From NCBI GenBank assembly GCA_052387955.1, contig JBQTIQ010000017.1, positions 12,917-76,916 of the forward strand: a stretch of DNA of 64,000 nucleotides. Direction: 5' to 3'. The DNA is from JBQTIQ01 sp052387955. GTDB lineage: Bacteria; Actinomycetota; Acidimicrobiia; Acidimicrobiales; JACDCH01. A program made the position numbers and the translations under genes. The notes below the pieces were generated by a model that saw only the letters and a list, made by a program, of their open reading frames with translations, did no database searches and was not told the origin of the DNA. Below are positions 8,514 to 17,058 of this stretch, piece by piece (the first letter of the stretch is position 1; every line of letters begins with the position of its first letter).

Positions 8514-9311
8514 TCAGCGGGCCGACCGGGCCAAGCGCCACTCGATCGTGCGTTCCTCGGCGAGGTCGAGTTCAGGCCAGCGCTGGCGGGGTGCCGTGTC
8601 GGCCACCCAGCGGGGCACCAGGCCCACGAGCTCGGCCCGGGCCACGGGGACGGCGGCGGCCACCGCGTCGTAGACATCGGCGGGCCCGACCACAGCAGGG
8701 TCGATGAGGTTGGTCGAGACCTGCACCCCGTCGCCGACGGACAGCCCCAAAGCCCGGACCGCTGGCCCCCGCAGTGATCTCGCCACCTGCCGGGCCCGCC
8801 CCAGCTCGCCGTCGGCGAGCCAGAGGTTGTAGGCCACCAGGGCCCCCCGGGCCCCGACGGCGCACCCACCGGCGCTCGGATGGGGCCGAGCAGGACCGGT
8901 GTCAGGGGCGAGAGCACCGAATGCCAACCGCCGCACCTCGGGCAGCGAGCGCTCCGGCCCGTAGAGGAAGCAGGGAAGGTCGAGTTCGGTGCCGGCGAAG
9001 CGGGCGAACCCGTCGCGGGCGACGACCGCCGCTTGCGCCGTCGAGCCGGAGAGAGCGATGAAGGGCACCACGTCGAGCACGCCGATGCGGGGATGGGCAC
9101 CGCGGTGGGTGCGAAGGTCGAGGACGGCGACGGCCGTCGCGGCCACCGATCGGGCGGCGGCCTCGACGTGGGGGCCGGCCATCGTGAGCACCGCCCGGTT
9201 GTGCCCGGCGTCGCGATGCAAGTCGAGAAGGGCCGGCCCGGCGGCTCCGGCGATGGCGGTCAGCGCGGGGCCGTCGGAACCGCAGCTGACGTTGATCACG
9301 CACTCGAGCAC
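8514..9311 (-). CDS. Glutamate formimidoyltransferase-like protein (FTCD N-terminal type)
   Basis: This 265-residue protein contains only the formiminotransferase part of FTCD: it begins LECVINVSCGSDG and has HNRAVLTMAGP, THRGAHPRIGVLDVVPFI and GVQVSTNLIDP. The family moves a formimino group from N-formimino-glutamate to tetrahydrofolate in histidine breakdown. The cyclodeaminase half is absent, and no histidine-degradation genes are adjacent, so the substrate is unproven. The GTG at 9309-9311 is chosen because GAAGGAGGTC, a near-perfect ribosome binding site, lies just before it. It diverges from tatA with ~70 bp between starts. Confidence 0.85.
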   Translation of the reverse strand: MLECVINVSCGSDGPALTAIAGAAGPALLDLHRDAGHNRAVLTMAGPHVEAAARSVAATAVAVLDLRTHRGAHPRIGVLDVVPFIALSGSTAQAAVVARDGFARFAGTELDLPCFLYGPERSLPEVRRLAFGALAPDTGPARPHPSAGGCAVGARGALVAYNLWLADGELGRARQVARSLRGPAVRALGLSVGDGVQVSTNLIDPAVVGPADVYDAVAAAVPVARAELVGLVPRWVADTAPRQRWPELDLAEERTIEWRLARSAR

Positions 9312-9382
9312 CGGCCGGGACCTCCTTCGGGACCACCGTCCCCGAGGGCCGTCCGCAGGGCGGGGCACGGTAGTCTGGCCCG

Positions 9383-9547
9383 GTGAACCTCGGAGCGCCG
9401 GAACTCATCATCATCCTGCTGGTCGTGCTGTTGCTCTTCGGTGGGGCCAAGCTTCCCAAGCTGGCCCGATCGCTGGGCCAGGCCCAGAAGGAATTCAAGG
9501 ACGGCATGGTGGAGACGAAGAAGAAGGGCGAAGACGAGACCGTCTGA
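9383..9547 (+). CDS. tatA: Twin-arginine translocase subunit TatA
   Basis: This small gene encodes 54 residues from the GTG at 9383. An N-terminal membrane helix (PELIIILLVVLLLFGGAKLP) contains the Phe-Gly hinge and is followed by an amphipathic helix (KLARSLGQAQKEFKDG) and a charged Lys/Glu tail. This is the classic TatA/E layout. TatA oligomerises to let folded, twin-arginine-signal proteins cross the membrane with TatC. No tatB or tatC is present nearby. No strong ribosome binding site is visible. It diverges from the formiminotransferase gene and is followed by a 172-bp gap in which I see nothing. Confidence 0.9.
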   Translation: MNLGAPELIIILLVVLLLFGGAKLPKLARSLGQAQKEFKDGMVETKKKGEDETV

Positions 9548-9719
9548 GCCCAGCGCGAGTTCGATGCTGGGGCCGTCCCGAGGTCTTGACGCGCCCCTGT
9601 CCCGCTGACCTGCTTTCGTCTGCCGGCGTCCATCCGAGGTTCGCCCCATCAGACGTCGACCGCGGGACCTCCGCCCGGCATGAGTACTCAGGTCGGCTTC
9701 GCCGGTACTCGGCTCGAGT

Positions 9720-9974
9720 TCAGGCCGGCGAGGCCACCGGCGAGTTCGTCCGGTTGCGGCGCCGCTTCAAGATGCGCCGGCGTTCGCGCTCCGAGCAGCC
9801 GCCCCAGACACCGTGATCGATGCGGTTCTCGAGGGCGTACTCGAGGCAGGGCGCCTTGACCGGGCAGGTGGCGCAGATCCGGCGGGCGACATCGACACCG
9901 ACACCGTCGCTGGGGAAGAACGTCGCCGGCGGGATCTCGCGACAGAGGCCCTTGTGCATCCAGTCAGTGTCCAT
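9720..9974 (-). CDS. WhiB-family regulator (WhiB2/WhmD-like)
   Basis: This 84-residue protein has cysteines Cys11, Cys34, Cys37 and Cys43 (GLC, ICATC, PC) that should bind a [4Fe-4S] cluster. They are followed by HGVWGGCSERERR and a basic tail RILKRRRNR. The sequence resembles WhiB2/WhmD, which acts in septation and cell division in actinobacteria; that assignment is by similarity of motif spacing only. The ATG at 9972-9974 has GGAGCTC as ribosome binding site. The upstream ~210 bp (9975-10190) is relatively A/T-rich and probably holds its promoter. Confidence 0.92.
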   Translation of the reverse strand: MDTDWMHKGLCREIPPATFFPSDGVGVDVARRICATCPVKAPCLEYALENRIDHGVWGGCSERERRRILKRRRNRTNSPVASPA

Positions 9975-10190
9975 GTGAGCTCCGTTCCTCGACGCATCTA
10001 CGGTGCCGATTAGCTCGTCGGTCCATAGAGACGTTGAGTTGATGTTCGGCGTTCCGCTTTTCGTTACATTCGTCGGGCCACGGCCACGAGTACGGGACCA
10101 TCGACTCGTCATGTCGGCCACAGGAGACATCAACGCGGGTAAGGCCAAGATCAAGGCCTCGGGCCGAGGCCGGCCGCGGGCGGATCTGCG
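9975..10190. promoter_or_regulatory. Divergent upstream region between WhiB and a conserved hypothetical gene
   Basis: This 216-bp gap is less GC-rich than its surroundings, especially 10005-10070. Promoter-like A/T stretches exist on both strands, but I cannot fix -35/-10 boxes. A 27-codon frame at 10111-10194 overlaps the next start by GTGA but has no ribosome binding site and is not counted as a gene. Confidence 0.35.
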
Positions 10191-10499
10191 GTGACGAAAC
10201 GACCCGGTACGATCCCCGCCATGGCCATGGCCGAAGCGCGCACCGAGCACGAACCGCCCCGCGGCCACGTCCGGGTCGTCTACATGGGGCCGGTGGCCCC
10301 GCACTGGGACCTCCACGCTGACTTCGGCGACCGGACCCTCATCGAGGAGTTCCGCGCCCGGGTGCTGGCCCGCCTCGAGTTGCTGCCCCCGCACGATCCT
10401 CAGTTCCGGCGCAACCGTGAACGGGTGGTCCGTGACGCCGAGCGCGAGAACCTGATGCTGCAATGGGACCTGGGCGTCCCCGAAGACGACGCCGGGTGA
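10191..10499 (+). CDS. Small conserved hypothetical protein
   Basis: The protein has up to 102 residues, with a conserved-looking body (HVRVVYMGPVAPHWDLHADFGD, then an Arg/Glu-rich helical part ending in WDLGVPED). It has no signal peptide or membrane segment and is probably cytoplasmic. I recognise no domain. Possible starts are GTG at 10191, or ATG at 10221 or 10227; none has a strong ribosome binding site. It lies 58 bp upstream of ppk1 on the same strand and could be co-transcribed with it. Confidence 0.65.
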   Translation: MTKRPGTIPAMAMAEARTEHEPPRGHVRVVYMGPVAPHWDLHADFGDRTLIEEFRARVLARLELLPPHDPQFRRNRERVVRDAERENLMLQWDLGVPEDDAG

Positions 10500-10557
10500 G
10501 CCGGTCGTTGGCCGGCGGGCCTGCCCCCGTTCACCCGCCCGCACTACCTTCGTAGCG

Positions 10558-12663
10558 GTGCCCGGCGAGCCCGGATCAGTCGTCGTCGGCGAGAGCTTCG
10601 TCGAAGGCCGCATCTTAAACCGGGAGCTGTCGTGGCTCGATTTCGACGCCCGGGTGCTCGCCCTGGCCCGCAAGGAGTCGGTGCCGCTGCTCGAACGGGC
10701 GAAGTTCCTGGCCATCTTCAGCCAGAACCTGGACGAGTTCTTCCAGGTCCGGGTAGCGGGCCTGAAGGACCAAGTCGCCGCCGGTATCCAGGTGCCGACA
10801 CCGGACGGGCGGACGCCGGCCCAGGCCCTGCTCGAGATCCGGGACCGGGTCGAGGTCCTGGTGGCCGAGGCCGAGGGCGCCTTTCGCGACGAAGTGGCCC
10901 CCGGTCTGGCCGAGAACGGGATCGTGTTCTCCTCGTACGCCGAGCTCGAGGACGACGACGTCAAGACCCTCGACGCCGTGTTCGAACAGCGGGTGTTCCC
11001 GGTGCTCACCCCGCTCGCCGTCGACCCTGGCCATCCCTTTCCCTACATCTCCCACCTTTCGCTGAACCTGGCTGTGATCGTGCGCGACCCGGTCACCCGC
11101 AGCCGCCGCTTCGCCCGGGTCAAGGTGCCGCCGCTGCTGCCTCGGTTCCTTGTCCTGCCCGACGGCGAGCGCTTCGTGCCCCTCGAGCAGGTCATCGCCG
11201 CCCACGTCGGCCAGCTCTTCTTGGGCATGGAGGTGCTCGAGAGCCACAGCTTCCGGGTCACCCGCAACGCCGACCTCACCCTCGAGGAGGAGGAAGCAGA
11301 CGACCTGCTGGCGGCGGTCGAGTACGAGCTGCGCCGGCGCCGCTTCCGCCGGGCGGTGCGGCTCGAGCTCGAGACCGGCACCACCACGGAGGTGCGCGAG
11401 CTCCTGCAGCGTGAGCTCGACGTCGACGACGAGGACGTGTACCTGTGCGCCGGCCCGCTCGACCTCGGCGGCCTGTGGGCCGTGCACGCCCTCGACCGGC
11501 CTGACATCAAGGACCCCCCCTACGCACCGGTCACCCCCAAACCGTTGGTGCCGCCCTCTGACGCCGACGTGGCCGACCTCTTCGCCGTGCTGCGCCGGGC
11601 CGACGTGCTCGTGCACCACCCCTACGACAGCTTCGTCACCACCGTGGAGGAGTTCGTGCGGGCGGCCTCGGTCGATCCCCAGGTCCAGGCGATCAAACTC
11701 ACCCTCTACCGCACTTCGGGCGACAGCCCGATCGTGCGATCGCTGATCCGGGCGGCCGAGCGGGGCAAGCAGGTGGCCGCTCTGGTGGAGCTCAAGGCCC
11801 GGGGGGACGAGCAGGCCAACATCGAATGGGCCCGGGCGCTGGAAGAGGCCGGTGTCCATGTGGTCTACGGGCTCGTCGGGCTGAAGACCCACTCCAAGAC
11901 CGCCCTGGTCGTGCGCGACGAACCCGGTGGCATCCGCCGCTACGCCCACATCGGTACCGGCAACTACAACTCGAAGACGGCCGCCCTCTACGAGGACCTC
12001 GGCCTGTTGACCTCCGACGAGGAGCTCGGGGCCGACCTGACCCAGCTGTTCAACTACCTCACCGGCTACGGGCGCGACGTGCGCTACCGGAAGCTGCTGG
12101 TGGCCCCGCACTCGCTGCGGCCGGCGCTGCGCCGGCTGATCGACGGCGAGGCGGCGGCGGTCCGGGGCGGCGGGCCCGCCGCCGGGCGCATCCGGGCGAA
12201 GATGAACAGCCTCGTCGACCCCGACCTCATCGACGCCCTCTACGCCGCGTCCCAGGCCGGGGTCGAGATCGACCTGGTGGTGCGGGGGATGTGCTGTCTG
12301 CGGCCGGGCGTGCCCGGCCTGTCCGAGACGATCCGGGTGCGTTCCATCGTGGGCCGCTACCTCGAGCATTCCCGCGTCTACGAGTTCGCCAACGGCGCCG
12401 GCAAGGGGCGGGCGGCGGCCTACATCGGCTCGGCTGACTGGATGCCCCGCAACCTCGACCGTCGGGTCGAGGTGCTGACCCCGGTGGACGACGCCGAACT
12501 GCAGGGGCGGCTGCGCGAGGTGCTCGACGTGAGCCTGGCCGACGACGTGCTGGCCTGGTCGCTCGGCCCCGATGGCGAGTGGGCCAAGGTGCCGACGACG
12601 ACCGGGGTCGAGAGCCAACTCGTGTTCCAGGAGCTGACAATGGCCCGGGGGTCGACGTCCTGA
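10558..12663 (+). CDS. ppk1: Polyphosphate kinase 1
   Basis: This 701-residue enzyme makes long-chain polyphosphate from ATP through a phosphohistidine. The N-terminal domain has NRELSWLDFDARVL and FSQNLDEFFQVRV. The catalytic domains contain LVGLKTHSKTALVVR with His445 (the residue autophosphorylated in the family) and YLEHSRVYEF with the second conserved His604. Length is typical. Translation starts at GTG 10558. The next gene encodes CYTH and CHAD domains, which bind polyphosphate and triphosphate, and a NUDIX hydrolase follows. By recollection, a MutT1-type NUDIX also neighbours ppk1 in M. tuberculosis. Confidence 0.96.
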   Translation: MPGEPGSVVVGESFVEGRILNRELSWLDFDARVLALARKESVPLLERAKFLAIFSQNLDEFFQVRVAGLKDQVAAGIQVPTPDGRTPAQALLEIRDRVEVLVAEAEGAFRDEVAPGLAENGIVFSSYAELEDDDVKTLDAVFEQRVFPVLTPLAVDPGHPFPYISHLSLNLAVIVRDPVTRSRRFARVKVPPLLPRFLVLPDGERFVPLEQVIAAHVGQLFLGMEVLESHSFRVTRNADLTLEEEEADDLLAAVEYELRRRRFRRAVRLELETGTTTEVRELLQRELDVDDEDVYLCAGPLDLGGLWAVHALDRPDIKDPPYAPVTPKPLVPPSDADVADLFAVLRRADVLVHHPYDSFVTTVEEFVRAASVDPQVQAIKLTLYRTSGDSPIVRSLIRAAERGKQVAALVELKARGDEQANIEWARALEEAGVHVVYGLVGLKTHSKTALVVRDEPGGIRRYAHIGTGNYNSKTAALYEDLGLLTSDEELGADLTQLFNYLTGYGRDVRYRKLLVAPHSLRPALRRLIDGEAAAVRGGGPAAGRIRAKMNSLVDPDLIDALYAASQAGVEIDLVVRGMCCLRPGVPGLSETIRVRSIVGRYLEHSRVYEFANGAGKGRAAAYIGSADWMPRNLDRRVEVLTPVDDAELQGRLREVLDVSLADDVLAWSLGPDGEWAKVPTTTGVESQLVFQELTMARGSTS

Positions 12664-14168
12664 GCGTCGAACGGGAGGCGAAGCTCAGCGCCATCGCCGG
12701 TTTCGAGCTCCCCGACCTCGACGGGGTGCTGCCAGGGGTGACGGCCGGCGCCGCCGAGGTGAAGGTGCTCGACGCCGTCTACTACGACACCGACGACCTG
12801 CGCCTGGTGCGCGACGGCGTCAGCCTGCGCCACCGCAACGACCGGTGGACGACCAAATTGCCCGATCCTGGCGGCAACGGCGGTGGTGCGATGTTGGCCC
12901 GCGACGAGATCGACAGCTACGCCCCACCCGGCACCCCCCCTGACGAGCAGGTCCGCCTGGTGCGGTCCCGGGCGCGGGCCGAGGCCCTGGTGCCGGTCGT
13001 GCGCCTCGTCACCACCCGCCGTACCGTCGCCCTGCGGTCGGCTGCCGGGGAGCCGCTGGCCGAGGTGGCCGACGACCGGGTCGAGGTGCTCGACCGCGGC
13101 GGCTCGCCGGCGGGCTGGTTCCGGGAGATCGAAGTCGAACTGGCAGAAGGTGCCGACGCCGACCTCCTGCGCCCTGTCGTGGAACGGCTGAAGGCCGCCG
13201 GAGCGGCATCGGGCACACCCACGCCCAAGGTGGCTCGGGCGCTGGGGCCGCCGGCCCAGGCGCCGCCGGAGGTCGTAGCCGAGGGCTACGACCCGGCCCA
13301 ACGCCCGCCGGCGGTGGACGTCGTGCGGGCCGCGGTCGCCGGTGCCGTCGAGCGGATCATCGTCCATGACCCGGTGATCCGCCTCGACACCGATCCCGAG
13401 GGTGTCCACAAGGCCCGGGTGGGCACCCGACAGTTGCGCTCCGACCTGCGGACCTTCGGTCCACTCGTCGGGCCCGATTGGTCGGGCCCGTTGCGGGGCG
13501 AGCTCAAGTGGTTGGCCGACAAATTGGGCCAGGTACGGGACGCCGACGTGCTCGGCGCCCGTCTGCGGGCCGCCGTCGAGGTCCTGGCCCCGCCCGACCA
13601 GGCGGCGGCCCAGTGGGTGATGGACCGTTGCGGCCGCGAACGGGCCCGGGCCCAGGGCGAACTGGTCGACGCGCTCGACACCGCCCGCTACCTCGCCCTG
13701 CTCGACGACCTGGTCGAAGGCGCCCGACAGCCCGAGGTCTGCCCCGACGCACGGCGGCCGGCGTCGCAGGTGGTGCCGGCGCTGGCCCGTCGGCCGTGGC
13801 GCAAGCTACGCCAGGAGGTGGCTGCGCTCGGCGAGGCCCCCGACGACGACGCCCTGCACCGGGTACGGATCAGGGCCAAGCGGGCGCGCTACGCGGTCGA
13901 GGCCGTCGCGCCCCTCGTCGGTCCCGAAGCGGTCCAGCTGGGCAAGGCCCTGGCCCAGGTCCAAGATGTGCTCGGTGACCGCCACGACGCGGTGGTGGCC
14001 GAGGAATGGTTGCGTCGAGCCGAGGGCGAGGCGTCGAGCCCGGCGGTGGTGCACGCCATCGGTGCCCTCGTCGAGACCGAACGCCGGGCCGGCACCGAGG
14101 CGCTCGAGAAGTGGCCGGCGGCGTGGTCGGTGGTCGATCACGGCGATCTCACCGGTTGGTTGCGATGA
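12579..14168 (+). CDS. CYTH-CHAD domain protein
   Basis: The N-terminal CYTH domain (triphosphate tunnel fold) begins near VEREAKLSAIAGFELPDLDG. The C-terminal CHAD domain (from ~13320) has conserved basic motifs VHKARVGTRQLRSDLRTF and LHRVRIRAKRARYAVEAV. CYTH domains hydrolyse or bind triphosphates, and CHAD domains bind polyphosphate granules. Its place right after ppk1 suggests a role in polyphosphate turnover or localisation. The only in-frame ATG/GTG/TTG start is GTG 12579, which overlaps ppk1 by 85 bp. The domain really begins near 12660, where a CTG overlaps the ppk1 stop, so the true start is uncertain. Confidence 0.88.
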   Translation: MGQGADDDRGREPTRVPGADNGPGVDVLSVEREAKLSAIAGFELPDLDGVLPGVTAGAAEVKVLDAVYYDTDDLRLVRDGVSLRHRNDRWTTKLPDPGGNGGGAMLARDEIDSYAPPGTPPDEQVRLVRSRARAEALVPVVRLVTTRRTVALRSAAGEPLAEVADDRVEVLDRGGSPAGWFREIEVELAEGADADLLRPVVERLKAAGAASGTPTPKVARALGPPAQAPPEVVAEGYDPAQRPPAVDVVRAAVAGAVERIIVHDPVIRLDTDPEGVHKARVGTRQLRSDLRTFGPLVGPDWSGPLRGELKWLADKLGQVRDADVLGARLRAAVEVLAPPDQAAAQWVMDRCGRERARAQGELVDALDTARYLALLDDLVEGARQPEVCPDARRPASQVVPALARRPWRKLRQEVAALGEAPDDDALHRVRIRAKRARYAVEAVAPLVGPEAVQLGKALAQVQDVLGDRHDAVVAEEWLRRAEGEASSPAVVHAIGALVETERRAGTEALEKWPAAWSVVDHGDLTGWLR

Positions 14169-14213
14169 GGGTCGTCGGCCGCCGGCAGCTGCCGGCGGGA
14201 TGAGCGCACCACG

Positions 14214-14702
14214 GTGGCCCGGGGGCGCGCGCTGCTCCGCAAGGTGCCCGATGGGTGGGCCCGGCGGCTGTTGCGCTCCGCCCGTCGACTGCTCGGCATG
14301 AGGACACCGACGGTCCGGGCCTCGGGTGGCATCGTGACCGGGCCCGGCGGCGAGCGGGTGCTGCTCGTGCACCGTCCCCGCTACGACGACTGGTCGTTCC
14401 CCAAGGGCAAACGGGAACACGGAGAGACCGACGAGCAGTGCGCCGTGCGGGAGGTCGAGGAGGAGACCGGGCTGCGGTGCCGGCTGGGCCGGGAGCTTCT
14501 GCCCACCCGCTACATCGACGGCAAGGGCCGCGACAAGCTGGTGCGGTACTGGCAGATGGCCGTGGTCGGCGAGACGCCGTGGCAGCCGGGCCACGAGGTC
14601 GACGAGCTGCGGTGGTGCCGGCCCGACGAGGCTGCCGCCCTGCTCAGCTACGAACGCGACGTCGAAGTGCTCCACACCTGGCAGGCCCCGGGCCGCCGGT
14701 GA
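14214..14702 (+). CDS. NUDIX hydrolase (MutT1-like)
   Basis: This 162-residue protein carries an intact NUDIX box, GKREHGETDEQ...REVEEETG (residues ~65-86), which binds metal and pyrophosphate. It is preceded by ASGGIVTGPGGERVLLVHRPRYDDWSFPKGK. Substrates of this clade include oxidised nucleotides and diadenosine polyphosphates; the specific one is not readable here. It starts at GTG 14214, 45 bp after the CHAD protein, and its stop overlaps the next start (GTGA), indicating one operon. The histidine phosphatase domain of mycobacterial MutT1 is absent. Confidence 0.88.
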   Translation: MARGRALLRKVPDGWARRLLRSARRLLGMRTPTVRASGGIVTGPGGERVLLVHRPRYDDWSFPKGKREHGETDEQCAVREVEEETGLRCRLGRELLPTRYIDGKGRDKLVRYWQMAVVGETPWQPGHEVDELRWCRPDEAAALLSYERDVEVLHTWQAPGRR

Positions 14703-15988
14703 ACCCCCGGCCGGCGCCGTCTACCTGGCGACCGACCCCCAATGACCCGGCCGACTGGTTCCCGGCCGAGCAGCTCGACCGCGCCCGCCGCTACCAGCGG
14801 CCGCTGCGGAGGATGCGGGCGCTCCGTACCGCCGTCGCCACCGCAGTGGTGGCGGTGTTCGCCTTCGGCGGGGTCGGCGTGGCGGTGGTCGAGGCCAGCG
14901 GCGCCGACGGCTGGACCGAACGGCTGTTGGTCCTTGCCCTGGCCCTGCAGGTGGCGGCCCTGGCCTACGACGTGCCCCTCGACGCCTGGGTCGATCTCGT
15001 CCATGACCGCCGGTGGGGGGTGTCGACCCAGACCGGCCGGGGATTCGTCTCCGACCAGGCCCGCAGCTTCGTGCTCACCGCCGTCACCAACGTGGTGTTG
15101 CTGGTGCCGCTGTACGCGCTGGTCCGGGGCACCGGACTGTGGTGGCTGTGGGGTTGGGCGTTGGTGATGACCGTCGCCGTCGCGTTCGGCTATCTCCATC
15201 CGATCGTGATCGCACCGCTGTTCAACCGCTTCACCCCGCTGGCGCCGGGAGACCTGGCCGATCGGGTGGCGGCGGTGGCGAGCGCCGCCGGGGTCGACCT
15301 CGACGGGACGTTGGTGGCCGACGAGAGCCGCCGGTCGGCCCGTCACAACGCTTACGTGGCCGGGCTCGGTGCCACCCGTCGGATGGTGCTGTTCGACACG
15401 CTGCTGGCCGAGCCCCCGGGAGCCGTGGAGCAGGTCGTGGCCCACGAGATCGGCCACTGGCGCCGGCACCACGTTCGCGCTCAGGCGCTCGTCGCCGCCG
15501 CTGGGGGCCTGGCCGTGGCGGTTGGGCTCTACGCCGTCGAGCAGTGGGCCTGGTTGCTGGCCCGGGCCGACCTCGGTCCCGAGGCCGGGCTCGGGGACCC
15601 GGCCTCGCTGCCGTTGCTGTTGCTGGCGGCCCAGGTGGGCGCCGGGCTGGCCGGCGTCGCCAGCGCCTTCGTGTCCCGTGCCTTCGAGCGACAGGCCGAC
15701 GAAGAGGCCCTGGTGCTGCTCGGTGACGCTGATGGCCTCGTCGATATGCACCGCCGGCTCCACGTGCAGAACCTGGCCGACCTCGACCCCGGGCCCCTGG
15801 CGTACCTGGGCCGGACCCACCCGCCGGCGGCGGAGCGGATGGCCTTCGCCCGGGCGTGGGCCGCCCACCGAGGTGCCGGGGCGCCGGGATCCGGGCAGGG
15901 CCTCCGGGCAAGAACGCTGCCGACCGGGCCGGTCGACGCCATTCACCCAGGGCCCTGCCCGGGGGACTGGCCCCACGCGACGAACTGA
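14699..15988 (+). CDS. M48-family membrane metalloprotease (Ste24/HtpX-like)
   Basis: This 429-residue membrane protein has several hydrophobic segments (~43-65, 75-95, 123-143, 148-175) and the zinc motif HEIGH (His249, Glu250, His253). A downstream third ligand is likely in SRAFERQADEEAL. The order of features matches CAAX-prenyl protease 1/Ste24-like M48 peptidases, which cleave membrane or exported proteins. It starts at GTG 14699, overlapping the NUDIX stop by 4 bp. The C-terminal ~25 residues are Pro/Gly-rich and outside the family core. Confidence 0.88.
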   Translation: MNPRPAPSTWRPTPNDPADWFPAEQLDRARRYQRPLRRMRALRTAVATAVVAVFAFGGVGVAVVEASGADGWTERLLVLALALQVAALAYDVPLDAWVDLVHDRRWGVSTQTGRGFVSDQARSFVLTAVTNVVLLVPLYALVRGTGLWWLWGWALVMTVAVAFGYLHPIVIAPLFNRFTPLAPGDLADRVAAVASAAGVDLDGTLVADESRRSARHNAYVAGLGATRRMVLFDTLLAEPPGAVEQVVAHEIGHWRRHHVRAQALVAAAGGLAVAVGLYAVEQWAWLLARADLGPEAGLGDPASLPLLLLAAQVGAGLAGVASAFVSRAFERQADEEALVLLGDADGLVDMHRRLHVQNLADLDPGPLAYLGRTHPPAAERMAFARAWAAHRGAGAPGSGQGLRARTLPTGPVDAIHPGPCPGDWPHATN

Positions 15989-16130
15989 CGGTGACGGCGG
16001 CGGCTGGGTCGAAGCCCGGCCGCCTCCTCATCGAGGACCCTAAGCAGACGGGGCTGTGCTCAACCAGTAGGTCAACGTGTGACCATCCCGTGGACAGTGC
16101 CGCCTCGTCTGTGGACAGAGCGGCCAGGCC

Positions 16131-16350
16131 GTTCATGCTCGGGGGCTGCGCCCCCGGGCCCCATCGTCGCCCGGCTCGCTAGCGCTCGCCCGGTCGACCG
16201 GTCACTGGCGGGCGGAGCGAGCGACGGTGGACCCATGACCGCGCCTGCTCGGGGGCTGCGCCCCCGGGCCCCATCGTCGCCCGGCTCGCTGGCGCTCGCC
16301 CGGTCGACCGGTCACTGGCGGGCGGAGCGAGCGATGGTGGACCAAGTGAC
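16131..16350 (+). repeat. Tandem duplication of family A repeat, 2 x 110 bp (copy A3)
   Basis: Two near-identical 110-bp units start at 16136 and 16246, each with the core GGGGGCTGCGCCCCC (16141-16155 and 16251-16265), then CCCATCGTCGCCCGGCTCGC and a 3' part with CGGTCGACCG. They differ at only a few positions up to about 16345. The rest of the 383-bp gap 15989-16371 holds no gene that I can support. The gap is flanked by the convergent 3' ends of the M48 protease and engB. Confidence 0.92.
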
Positions 16351-16371
16351 CGTCCCGCCGGCCCGGTCCGC

Positions 16372-17058
16372 TTAGTCGACGCCGAGCCAGCCCCGTACCA
16401 GGCCGCGGAGATGCTCGACGCCGGTGCCCTTGGCCGAGCTGACCCAGGTCACCTCGGCCCGAGGGAGGCCGCATCCGGCGGCCATCTCGTTCCGGCGTCG
16501 ATCCCGCCGCGCCGCCGGCACCTTGTCGTGCTTGGTGGCGATCACCGCGAAGGCCAGGTCGGCAGCCCGCAGCCAGTCCAGCATCGTCTCGTCGAGCTTG
16601 GTCGGTCCGATCTCGCCGTCGACCACGACCATGGTGGTGCGCAACTCCCGGCGGTCCCGGAGGTATCCCTCCATCATGTGCCGCCACGATTCTCGCTGGG
16701 CCGCCGGCACCGACGCGAAGCCGTAGCCGGGGCAGTCGACCACGGTGGCGTCGTCGAGGGCGAAGCAGTTGAGCAACCGTGTCCGCCCCGGGGTCTTGGA
16801 CACCTGGGCCAGGCCCTTGCGGTTGCTGAGGGCGTTGAGGAGCGAGGACTTCCCCACGTTCGATCGCCCGACTACGGCCACCTCGGCGCGGGTCGGGGGC
16901 AGCTCACCGACCGCGGGGGCCGAGAGCACGAAACGAAGGGGCAGCGGCGGGTTGGACAGCTCCGCTACCAGGTGTCGTCGAAGCGACGCTTGCCCCGGAC
17001 CGAACGCTTCAGCTCGCTGAAGTCCGGGTTCTCGGCCAGCGTCCGGACCGCGTCCCAC
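16372..17058 (-). CDS. engB: Ribosome biogenesis GTPase EngB/YihA
   Basis: This TRAFAC GTPase assists large-subunit assembly. The core reads RFVLSAPAVGELPP, then G1 GRSNVGKSS, switch and G3 DCPGYGFA, G4 TKHDK and G5 SSAKG. Homology places the real N-terminus roughly 10 residues before RFVLSAP, near 16968, right at the TAG of the upstream DsbA-like gene, but no ATG/GTG/TTG is there. In-frame options are GTG at 17058 (used here, 94-bp overlap) or GTG at 16929, which removes conserved residues. Translational coupling to the upstream gene is likely. Confidence 0.9.
   Translation of the reverse strand: MGRGPDAGREPGLQRAEAFGPGQASLRRHLVAELSNPPLPLRFVLSAPAVGELPPTRAEVAVVGRSNVGKSSLLNALSNRKGLAQVSKTPGRTRLLNCFALDDATVVDCPGYGFASVPAAQRESWRHMMEGYLRDRRELRTTMVVVDGEIGPTKLDETMLDWLRAADLAFAVIATKHDKVPAARRDRRRNEMAAGCGLPRAEVTWVSSAKGTGVEHLRGLVRGWLGVD

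Noticed and set aside
10111..10194. 27-codon frame overlapping the next gene's start by GTGA
   Set aside because: No ribosome binding site and no recognisable motif; the overlap alone is weak evidence.
16136..16345. Possible CRISPR-like array
   Set aside because: Only two copies with no unique spacers; it is a tandem duplication of a dispersed repeat.
16079..16375. Open frame across the 110-bp tandem repeats
   Set aside because: It is read through repeat DNA and its product is repetitive with no domain.
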